Assembly: GCF_018336935.1 (NCBI RefSeq)
Contig: NZ_CP068771.1
Span: forward strand, 3,906,001 to 3,970,000
Direction of reading: 5' to 3'
Origin: Serratia plymuthica
GTDB lineage: Bacteria > Pseudomonadota > Gammaproteobacteria > Enterobacterales > Enterobacteriaceae
Length of the DNA: 64,000 nucleotides
Positions 56,405 to 64,000 of this stretch are shown one piece after another. The translations under genes and the position numbers were made by a program. Each line of letters begins with the position of its first letter. The stretch's first letter is position 1. Under the pieces are notes generated by a model, which saw only the letters and a list, made by a program, of their open reading frames with translations, did not search any database and was not told the DNA's origin.

Positions 56405-57506
56405 CGTCACACTGCGCAGCGTTTATAAAGCCTTCGGTGAGGCTGTGATTTCCAAAGACGTCAATCTGACCATCGATGACGGTGAGTTTGTGGTGTTTGT
56501 CGGGCCATCGGGCTGCGGCAAATCGACGCTGCTGCGCATGATCGCCGGGCTGGAGGACATTACCTCCGGTGACCTGCTGATCGGCGATAAACGCATGAAT
56601 GAAGTCCCGCCTTCCGAGCGCGGTATCGGGATGGTGTTCCAGTCCTATGCCCTTTACCCGCATTTGTCCGTGGCCGACAACATGTCGTTCGGCCTGAAAC
56701 TGGCGGGCGCGAAGAAAGCGGAAATCAGCCAGCGGGTGAATCAGGTATCGGAAGTGCTGCAATTGGCCCACTTGCTCGACAGGCGGCCCAAAGCGCTGTC
56801 CGGCGGGCAGCGTCAGCGGGTGGCTATCGGCCGTACGCTGGTGGCGGAACCCGATGTGTTCCTGCTCGACGAGCCGTTGTCGAACCTCGACGCCGCGCTG
56901 CGGGTACAGATGCGCATCGAGATTTCCCGTCTGCACAAACGCCTGCAGCGCACCATGATTTACGTCACTCACGATCAGGTGGAAGCGATGACGCTGGCCG
57001 ACAAGATCGTGGTGCTGGACGCCGGGCGAGTCGCCCAGGTCGGCAAACCGCTGGAGCTGTATCACTACCCGGCCAACCGCTTTGTCGCCGGTTTTATCGG
57101 TTCGCCAAAAATGAATTTCCTGCCGGTCAAAGTGACCGCCGCAGAACCGCAACAGGTGCAGGTCGAATTGCCTAACCGCCAGCTGGTATGGCTACCGGTG
57201 GAAGGCACGCAGGTTCAGGCCGGCGCGAACATGTCTCTGGGCATCCGCCCTGAACATCTGCTGCCCAGCAATGCCTCTGAAGTGCAGCTTTCAGGGGACG
57301 TACAAGTGGTGGAGCAACTCGGTAACGAGACGCAAATCCACATCCAAATCCCGGCAATTCGTCAGAACCTGGTTTACCGCCAGAACGACGTGGTGCTGGT
57401 AGAAGAAGGTGCAACATTCGCCATAGGCCTGCCGCCTCACCGCTGCCATCTGTTCCGTGAAGACGGTACGGCATGTAAACGGCTGCACCAGGAGCCGGGC
57501 GTTTAA
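56397..57506 (+). CDS. malK: Maltose ABC transporter ATPase MalK
   Basis: This 369-residue ATPase energises MalFGK2 and in E. coli also inhibits MalT and binds EIIA-Glc for inducer exclusion. It has Walker [10 protein letters not shown] (residues 36-44), [13 protein letters not shown], Walker [13 protein letters not shown] and switch His in [10 protein letters not shown]. The regulatory C-terminal domain (from about residue 240; [12 protein letters not shown]) is complete. Its ATG lies within the end of the GH13-like gene (ATGGCTAG), so translation is likely coupled. Confidence 0.97.
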   Translation: MASVTLRSVYKAFGEAVISKDVNLTIDDGEFVVFVGPSGCGKSTLLRMIAGLEDITSGDLLIGDKRMNEVPPSERGIGMVFQSYALYPHLSVADNMSFGLKLAGAKKAEISQRVNQVSEVLQLAHLLDRRPKALSGGQRQRVAIGRTLVAEPDVFLLDEPLSNLDAALRVQMRIEISRLHKRLQRTMIYVTHDQVEAMTLADKIVVLDAGRVAQVGKPLELYHYPANRFVAGFIGSPKMNFLPVKVTAAEPQQVQVELPNRQLVWLPVEGTQVQAGANMSLGIRPEHLLPSNASEVQLSGDVQVVEQLGNETQIHIQIPAIRQNLVYRQNDVVLVEEGATFAIGLPPHRCHLFREDGTACKRLHQEPGV

Positions 57507-57560
57507 AGCACATCCAGAGCTGGTTTTAGTTGGCGTGATGAGCGCCGCCAGTTTGGACAC

Positions 57561-57619
57561 GGACAGTGCGGAGCAATCCGGAGCGTACACGCAGTACGCG
57601 ACGATCGTGAGCACTGCCC
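57561..57619 (+). repeat. Imperfect long inverted repeat between malK and lamB
   Basis: GGACAGTGC (57561-57569) pairs with GCACTGCCC (57611-57619), and GCGTAC (57583-57588) with GTACGC (57594-57599) around ACGCA, with partial pairing between. It occupies the middle of the 170-base malK-lamB gap. It is not an ERIC core and I do not recognise the family. Confidence 0.65.
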
Positions 57620-57652
57620 AGGTTCAACATGGCAAGCGTGATAGCCGGATAA

Positions 57653-58972
<1,320 letters not shown>

Positions 58973-58981
58973 TGACAGGAC

Positions 58982-59004
58982 GGGGAGAGCCATGTGCTCT
59001 CCCC
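58982..59004 (+). repeat. Hairpin between lamB and malM
   Basis: GGGGAGAGC and GCTCTCCCC are perfect 9-bp arms around CATGT, just after lamB. No T-run follows, so it may stabilise lamB mRNA and lower malM expression. Confidence 0.65.
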
Positions 59005-59069
59005 AACATGTATTCGCCGACGCCGGCTCTCTTGCCTGACCCGCATCGGCGCTGATAGAGGGTATAACA

Positions 59070-59972
59070 ATGAAAAAGAATCTGCTGTCACTCTGTTTGT
59101 CGCTGGCGCTGAGCCTGGGGGCGCCATTGGCGGCCAATGCCGATACGCCGGCCAATGTCTCCGTCGCCCCGGCCATCAGCGCAGCCACGCTGCAAAGCCT
59201 GCCATGGCAACCGCTGGTGCCGCCGGTCAGCCAGGAAGTGAAACTGGATAATGTCAGCCCGCAAATCAATCAGGGCGACATTCAGGGCGCCATAGCCGCC
59301 TATACGCTGCCGGCCGATCGCGGTTCGCTGGAAGTCACGCTGAGCAGCATCAGCAAGAATAATTCGATTTACGCGCCAAGCGTGTTGGTGCTGGACGAGC
59401 ACCTGCGCCCGGCGGCTTATTACCCGAGCAGCTACTTCCCATACCAACCGCCGGGGGCGATGTCCGCCGATCGCCTCGAGGGCACGCTGAAGCTGACCCC
59501 GGCGCTCGGTCAAAAACAGATTTATATGCTGGTGTACACCACCCGTCAGGATCTGGCCAAAACCACCCAGTTGACTAACCCGGCCAAGGCCTATGCCGCC
59601 GGTGTGGGTAACGCGGTACCGGATATCCCGGACCCGATCGCCAGCCACAGCGCGAGCGGAACGCTCAAGCTGAAGGTGACCGCTGAACAGGGTTCCGGCA
59701 ACGTGATGATCGGTATGCTGCAACCGGCGCCGACCGCCGCACCTGTGGTGGTGGGTTCAACCGCGCCGGCCGCGGTGGCTCCTGCCGCAGCACCGGCCAA
59801 GCCTTCGGAGCCGATGCTGAACGACACCGAAAGCTATTTCAATAACGGCATCAGGCAGGCGGTGAAGGCGGGCGATATCGATAAGGCGCTGAAACTGATG
59901 AATGAGGCTGAAAGACTGGGTTCCACCACAGCGCGTGAAACGTTTATTGGCAGCGTGAAAGGCAAGGGGTAG
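59070..59972 (+). CDS. malM: Maltose operon periplasmic protein MalM
   Basis: This 300-residue protein has a signal peptide (KKNLLSLCLSLALSLGAP, cleavage after ANA at about residue 24). The MalM family region spans most of the protein (IYAPSVLVLDEHLRPAAYYPSSYFPYQPPG), with a Pro/Ala-rich linker near residues 225-248 before a short C-terminal helical part (FNNGIRQAVKAGDIDKALKLMNEAERLGS). It is the last gene of the malK operon. Function is unknown, though it is periplasmic in E. coli. A strong terminator follows. Confidence 0.93.
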   Translation: MKKNLLSLCLSLALSLGAPLAANADTPANVSVAPAISAATLQSLPWQPLVPPVSQEVKLDNVSPQINQGDIQGAIAAYTLPADRGSLEVTLSSISKNNSIYAPSVLVLDEHLRPAAYYPSSYFPYQPPGAMSADRLEGTLKLTPALGQKQIYMLVYTTRQDLAKTTQLTNPAKAYAAGVGNAVPDIPDPIASHSASGTLKLKVTAEQGSGNVMIGMLQPAPTAAPVVVGSTAPAAVAPAAAPAKPSEPMLNDTESYFNNGIRQAVKAGDIDKALKLMNEAERLGSTTARETFIGSVKGKG

Positions 59973-60004
59973 TACCCGACGCTGCCGATGCTGGCTCGAT
60001 GATT

Positions 60005-60028
60005 GGTGCGCTTCGGCGCACCTTTTTT
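60005..60028 (+). terminator. Terminator of the malK-lamB-malM operon
   Basis: GGTGCGC, loop TTCG, GCGCACC and TTTTTT. The stable tetraloop and T-run make it a strong intrinsic terminator on the plus strand. Confidence 0.93.
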
Positions 60029-61011
60029 CATGCGCGGGCCAGCGTTTCGCCAATCAGCGCCAGCAGGCGGGCGTTATCTACCTGTTCCATCACCCGTACC
60101 GGTTTGCCCTGCGGCTCCGGCATGCCGACCGTCAACCGCAGGCTGTCCGGCCGCCAGCGGCGAGAGCTGCCGCGCGTCATGGCGCCTTCCAGGGCCACAT
60201 CCACATAATACTCCGCGGTGCTCACCAACTGCGGCTCAAGCAGCCAGGCAATCACCAACGCATCGTGGATCCAGCAACCCGGCAGACGACGGGTCTGGCG
60301 CGAGTAATAGATCCAGGGCTGGGTAGTCGCCCGCAAATAGCGGCACAGCGGCGTATCCGGTTGCGTCATGCGCGTCAGATCCGCCTGGGTGAGCATGGTT
60401 TGCGTGGTGACGTCCAGAGGCGCGAGCGTGATGTTGGCGCCGCTGGTCAGCACCTGTCGGGCGGCTTCAGGATCGAGACCGAAATTGGTGTCCTTGAGGT
60501 AACCCTCCACGTTGAACACCCCGCCCATAATCACAATTTCCTTCACCGCCTGCGCCATCTGCGGGTACAGCTGCAGAGCATGGGCGATGTTGGTCAGCGG
60601 GCCTATCGCCGCCAGGGTGATTTCACCCGGGTTGTTGCAGATCAACTCGCCGATGGCCACGGCGGCGTTTGGCGTTGGCGTCGCAACGGCCTGCGGATAA
60701 GGCGTGTTGCGCCATAATGCGGCTAACTCCGGATCGGTAATCGCGCGATCGAGATGGGCGCGCCAGGGTTCCGGCGGTTCGATCAGCGCGCGCGCCGCGC
60801 CGACGGCCAACGGCACCTGATAGCCGGTCTGTTGCAGCAGATGGTTGGCCACGGCAAAACCGGTATCGCGCGGCGTATTGCCCGCTACGATGCTGATCAA
60901 CTCCAGCGAGATTTGCGGTTTGGCCGCCAGCGCCAATGCCAACGCCAACCCGTCGTCCACGTTGGCGCCGGGAACGCCGTTGCCGGGATCGCAATCAATA
61001 ATCAAACGCAT
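60028..61011 (-). CDS. Nucleoside hydrolase (IUNH family)
   Basis: This 327-residue enzyme cleaves the N-glycosidic bond of nucleosides to base and ribose. The calcium-binding start reads DCDPGNGVPGANVDDGLA, so seven extra residues lie between DPG and DD of the usual DxDPGxDD motif. Other sites are intact: AIGPLTNIAHAL, IVIMGGVFNVEGY, NFGLDPEAARQVL and the catalytic His in WIHDALVIAWL. No signal peptide, so it is cytosolic. It lies 21 bases after a LacI regulator and follows a MHS transporter, suggesting uptake and hydrolysis of a nucleoside or related glycoside. Confidence 0.88.
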   Translation of the reverse strand: MRLIIDCDPGNGVPGANVDDGLALALALAAKPQISLELISIVAGNTPRDTGFAVANHLLQQTGYQVPLAVGAARALIEPPEPWRAHLDRAITDPELAALWRNTPYPQAVATPTPNAAVAIGELICNNPGEITLAAIGPLTNIAHALQLYPQMAQAVKEIVIMGGVFNVEGYLKDTNFGLDPEAARQVLTSGANITLAPLDVTTQTMLTQADLTRMTQPDTPLCRYLRATTQPWIYYSRQTRRLPGCWIHDALVIAWLLEPQLVSTAEYYVDVALEGAMTRGSSRRWRPDSLRLTVGMPEPQGKPVRVMEQVDNARLLALIGETLARA

Positions 61012-61032
61012 AAGGGTTACCTGAATAAAAAA

Positions 61033-62034
61033 CTAACAGCCGCATGAACGGCGGATATGCAACTGGAAAGCGAATTCGTGCAACTCCGGCTGAGCGGCGC
61101 CGGCGGCCAGCATGGCGATGGCTTGCCTGGCCATGGCGTCAATCGGCTGTTCGACCGCGCTGAGCGGCGGCACGCTGAACTCGGATTGCTGCGTGCCGTT
61201 AAAACAAATGATAGCCAGATCGTCCGGCACACGCAGGTGATGTTCCGCCAGCGCAGAGAGGCAGCCGAGCGCCTGCTGTTCGTTGGAGGTGAATACCGCC
61301 CGCGGACGGGGACCTTGAACCATTTTCTGCGCTGCCTGAAACCCGCCCTGGCGGGTATAGGGCGCTTCAAAAATCCACTCTTCGCGTGGCGTAATGCCTG
61401 CTTCGAGCAACGCATCGCGCCAGCCGTTCAGGCGATCCTGAGCGTTAAGCATGGTCAGCGGACCAACAAAAATGCCGATCTCCAGGTAGCCGTGCTGTAA
61501 CAGATGGCGGGTTGCCTGACAGGCGGCCTCGCGTTCGTCGACGCGTATGGCGCAGATGCCGGCATGGCTGTCGATGGTGTCTATCATCACGCAGGGGGTG
61601 TCGGAGGCGCGGATCAGATCGAACCACGGGTGGCGATCGACGCTGGTGTACAGCAGGCCGTCGACCTGACGGCTCAGCAGATGGTTAATTAATTCGTACT
61701 CGCGCTGGCGGTCATCGCCGGCGTCGCCCAATAGCAGCACGCGACCCTGGCTGAACGCCTCACGCTGTAGCGCCCGCGCCAGCGTGGCGAAAAACGGATT
61801 GGAGATGTCGGGCACGACCAAACCGTAGGTCTGCGTGCTGCCCGAGGCCAGCGCCCGGGCGATGTCATTCGGCCGATAACCGGTCTGTTCGATGGCCGCC
61901 AGCACCCGCAGACGAGTGGCTTCCGCCACCGGGCGCGGGCCCTTGTTGATCACGTAGCTGACTACGGCGACCGACGTGCCCGCTACGCGGGCGACGTCGG
62001 CGCGGGTGATGCGCCGTGCGGGTTGCTTATCCAA
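61033..62034 (-). CDS. LacI-family transcriptional regulator
   Basis: This 333-residue regulator has an N-terminal LacI-type helix-turn-helix (ITRADVARVAGTSVAVVSYVINK) with hinge helix (PNDIARALASG) and a periplasmic-binding-protein-like effector domain (from TYGLVVPDISNPFFATLAR). The effector site resembles that of purine/nucleoside regulators only in general. I chose the TTG at 62034, preceded by AGGAA, because it puts the HTH near the N-terminus as in the family; the ATG at 62067 overlaps the transporter stop and has no ribosome-binding site. It is in the middle of the operon it probably controls. Confidence 0.85.
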   Translation of the reverse strand: MDKQPARRITRADVARVAGTSVAVVSYVINKGPRPVAEATRLRVLAAIEQTGYRPNDIARALASGSTQTYGLVVPDISNPFFATLARALQREAFSQGRVLLLGDAGDDRQREYELINHLLSRQVDGLLYTSVDRHPWFDLIRASDTPCVMIDTIDSHAGICAIRVDEREAACQATRHLLQHGYLEIGIFVGPLTMLNAQDRLNGWRDALLEAGITPREEWIFEAPYTRQGGFQAAQKMVQGPRPRAVFTSNEQQALGCLSALAEHHLRVPDDLAIICFNGTQQSEFSVPPLSAVEQPIDAMARQAIAMLAAGAAQPELHEFAFQLHIRRSCGC

Positions 62035-62056
62035 GTGGGATTCCTGTGCGCCCTGG

Positions 62057-63436
62057 TTACACCGCATCCTGCGGCAGATTGAGATCGCGGCCGCGGGTTT
62101 CCGGTGCAAAGAAGGTAGTGATTAAGCCAATGGCCGCCATTACAACAAAATAGCAGGCGACAGGCCACCAGTGACCGAAACCGGACAGCAGCGCGGTGGC
62201 GATCAAGGGCGCGGTGCCGCCGGAGAGGATAGAACCCAGCTCCTTGGCGAACGCCATTTTTGAGTAGCGATTTTTGACGCCGAACAGTTCCACCCCATAA
62301 GCGGCCTGCACGCCAAAAATCCCCAGCGACGCAATGCACATGCCGACGACAATCACCGAAATCACCGTCGCCGGATCGCGGCTGTCGAGCAGCCAGAAAG
62401 CCGGGAAGGCATACAGCACCAGCAGCAGGCAGAAACAGCGGTAGGTGATGCGGCGGCCGAAGCGATCGGAAAGCCAACCGGCGAGCGGGATCACCAGAAA
62501 GCCGCACAGTGAAGCGATCATCACCGCCAACGCCGGCACCGACTTATCCACCATCAGCACCTTGGCGACATAGCCCACGATAAAGCCCTGGCACAGGTAA
62601 GACGGACCGTTTTCGCCGATGCGCAGGCCGAGCATCACCCAGAAGGCTTTGGTGCGCTGCAGATAGCTGCGGTCATCCGGCGCGGCGGCGCTGTCGAGCA
62701 TCCGCTGATGATTTTGCTGCAGTTCCCGTTCAAAGACCGGCGTTTCACGCACGTGTCGGCGCAGATAGAGCGCGCCCCCGGCGATCAGGATGCTGGCAAG
62801 GAACGGAATGCGCCAGCCCCAGGCGATCAGATCGGCTTTATCCAACTGCAACACCAGTAACCAGACCAGCGAGGCCAGCAGGGTGCCGCTGTTGGAGCCA
62901 ATAGCAATGATTGAGGCGACCAGTCCGCGCCGTTTGGCCGGTGCGTATTCCGCCAGCATCACGGCACCGCCGGAAAGCTCCGCCCCGGCGCCGAACCCTT
63001 GGGCAAAACGCAGGATCACCAGGCAGGTTGGCGCCCAGACGCCGATTTGCGCGTAGGAGGGGATCAGCCCGATCAGCGTGGTGGAGACGCCCATCAGCGC
63101 CACGGTGGAGATCAGCACCACGCGGCGGCCTTTGCGATCGCCAATCCAGCCGAAGATCAAAGCGCCGATAGGGCGGGCGATAAAACCGACCGAGTAGGTG
63201 GCGAAACTGGCCAGCAACGCCACCATAGGGGTGGCTTCGGGAAAGAACACGTCGCCGAACACCATGCCGGCCGCCAGGCCGTACAGGGCGAAATCGACAT
63301 ATTCCATGGCGGTACCGAGCCAGCATGAGAAGGTGGCGCGCCAGAATTGGCTGCGCCCTTCTTTGGTGGCCAGGCGTTCATCGGCTGCCAGCGTATCGCC
63401 GGTGGCCTGTGGGGGGGCAAGCGTTGTTTCGCTCAT
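62057..63436 (-). CDS. MHS-family metabolite:H+ symporter
   Basis: This 459-residue major-facilitator protein of the metabolite:H+ symporter group (ShiA, ProP, KgtP relatives) has 12 predicted membrane segments. The MFS signature GWIGDRKGRRVVLIST lies between TM2 and TM3, and RFAQGFGAGAELSGGAVMLAEYAP is the typical MHS motif; the second half repeats with GWLSDRFGRRITYR. The substrate is not determined. It is the first gene of the transporter-LacI-nucleoside hydrolase operon; the context suggests a nucleoside or ribosyl compound. Confidence 0.87.
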   Translation of the reverse strand: MSETTLAPPQATGDTLAADERLATKEGRSQFWRATFSCWLGTAMEYVDFALYGLAAGMVFGDVFFPEATPMVALLASFATYSVGFIARPIGALIFGWIGDRKGRRVVLISTVALMGVSTTLIGLIPSYAQIGVWAPTCLVILRFAQGFGAGAELSGGAVMLAEYAPAKRRGLVASIIAIGSNSGTLLASLVWLLVLQLDKADLIAWGWRIPFLASILIAGGALYLRRHVRETPVFERELQQNHQRMLDSAAAPDDRSYLQRTKAFWVMLGLRIGENGPSYLCQGFIVGYVAKVLMVDKSVPALAVMIASLCGFLVIPLAGWLSDRFGRRITYRCFCLLLVLYAFPAFWLLDSRDPATVISVIVVGMCIASLGIFGVQAAYGVELFGVKNRYSKMAFAKELGSILSGGTAPLIATALLSGFGHWWPVACYFVVMAAIGLITTFFAPETRGRDLNLPQDAV

Positions 63437-63564
63437 GGCATTGATGTCCTCTTTTCGTCATGCGCCATGAGTGGCGCCGTTAAAGATGGTTTCCCTGGCG
63501 TCGGCAATAAGATTTGCTGACAAAAGTGTCGGTCTGATGGCGATTCAACGTTGCCTTGCAAAGG

Positions 63565-63582
63565 TATCTACGCGCGTAGATA
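63565..63582. promoter_or_regulatory. Candidate operator of the LacI-type regulator
   Basis: TATCTACGCGCGTAGATA is a perfect 18-bp palindrome with a CpG at its centre, the form of LacI-family operators. It lies 129 bases before the MHS transporter gene in the 392-base gap 63437-63828. That gap also has a 6-bp hairpin at 63462-63477 and a TACAAT box at 63753-63758 (possible ubiC promoter), and no gene that I accept. Confidence 0.65.
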
Positions 63583-63828
63583 AAACAATGCCGCAGAGGC
63601 GAAAGTTTGCAGACGATCACAGAATCCCCATCGCTCCGGGGATTGAAGGTAGAGAAAACAGATGGCAGAAAGATGACATTACGGCGTTTTATCGCAGCGA
63701 TTTTGCTGCCTGCCGCGCCACGAATCCGCCTGCCGCTTTTGGATTTCTGCGTTACAATGGATTTCTGTTAACAGTTTGTATGGTCTGGTGCAGCCCGCAG
63801 GGTGAGGCGTCAGGCCTGGAGTAGAACA

Positions 63829-64000
63829 ATGTCTGGCAATAGGGATTCCATCCTGCCGCCGCTTGAGTGGTTATCTGCGCAATCCCCCCCGGTACCCGCC
63901 GCCGTCAGTGACTGGCTGATGGAGCCAGGATCCATGACCCGCCGTTTTGAACGCCACTGCGGGCGCGTGCACGTCGAACCGCAGCGCGAATGTTTCGTCA
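63829..64000 (+). CDS. ubiC: Chorismate pyruvate-lyase, 5' part
   Basis: The window ends within this gene; 57 residues are visible. [20 protein letters not shown] corresponds to the E. coli UbiC region LDWLLLEDSMTKRFEQQ, and ECFV continues as in the family. UbiC converts chorismate to 4-hydroxybenzoate and pyruvate at the start of ubiquinone synthesis. The ATG at 63829 follows GGAG (63818-63821). ubiC lies downstream of malM also in E. coli, with yjbI between. Confidence 0.85.
   Translation, partial: MSGNRDSILPPLEWLSAQSPPVPAAVSDWLMEPGSMTRRFERHCGRVHVEPQRECFV

Noticed and set aside
63471..63824. A 117-codon open frame upstream of ubiC
   Set aside because: It covers the palindromic operator and promoter region, has no recognisable domain and no ribosome-binding site. 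Its end near the ubiC start looks accidental.

Overview
The window is chromosomal DNA of an enterobacterium, most likely a Serratia species. The evidence is an enterobacterial-type rRNA operon (16S, tRNA-Glu(UUC), 23S, 5S), close protein similarity to E. coli K-12 products throughout, four ERIC-type intergenic repeats, and GC-rich third codon positions in most genes after about 20.9 kb. The species cannot be settled by reading alone. I see no prophage, insertion sequence, transposase or CRISPR array. Nearly all genes are intact core genes; the novelty lies in accessory cassettes placed between core blocks, in one large-scale junction, and in regulatory RNA/DNA structure.

Layout. 1-3008: the alpha ribosomal operon (rpsM-rpsK-rpsD-rpoA-rplQ) with its S4 pseudoknot operator and terminator. 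3114-13375: yhdN-zntR-arfA, then mscL, trkA, rsmB, fmt and def on the minus strand, dprA-smg-yrdD-tsaC-aroE on the plus strand, and yrdA. 13376-19048: a complete rRNA operon with P1/P2 promoters and boxA antitermination sites. 19154-25296: metA behind tandem Met boxes, then the glyoxylate-bypass operon aceB-aceA-aceK. 25324-30872: a gluconate/Entner-Doudoroff operon (gntK-gntU-edd-eda) inserted between aceK and iclR. 31213-34893: metH. 34968-40401: a UTRA-type GntR regulator divergent from a five-gene ABC importer operon that contains a cytosolic NPP-like phosphoesterase. 40697-48863: yjbB, a panS-like transporter, lysC with a lysine riboswitch, a CPA1 antiporter, and pgi. 48928-50997: a Wzi-like outer-membrane protein gene and psiE. 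51214-59972: the maltose regulon (malG, malF, malE on the minus strand; malK, lamB, malM on the plus strand), with a reduced, catalytically incomplete GH13 protein fused into the malK operon. 60028-63436: a MHS transporter - LacI regulator - nucleoside hydrolase operon. 63829-64000: the start of ubiC.

How the genes fit together. IclR-controlled aceBAK, gluconate uptake through the KDPG pathway, maltose uptake, nucleoside salvage and the phosphoester-type importer together make this a carbon- and phosphorus-scavenging neighbourhood. Against E. coli K-12, the left flank of the rRNA operon matches the rrnD side (aroE-yrdA) while its tRNA-Glu and right flank (metA-aceBAK) match rrnE. This is the signature of an inversion between rRNA operons.

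Strongest leads: (1) the GH13-like protein lacking the catalytic core, translationally coupled to malK; (2) the importer/phosphoesterase cassette with a 16-bp palindromic operator, placed just before the phosphate-transporter gene yjbB; (3) the MHS-LacI-nucleoside hydrolase operon with an 18-bp palindrome and an unusual hydrolase metal loop; (4) ERIC elements at positions where they should affect mRNA, notably inside the malE-malF transcript.
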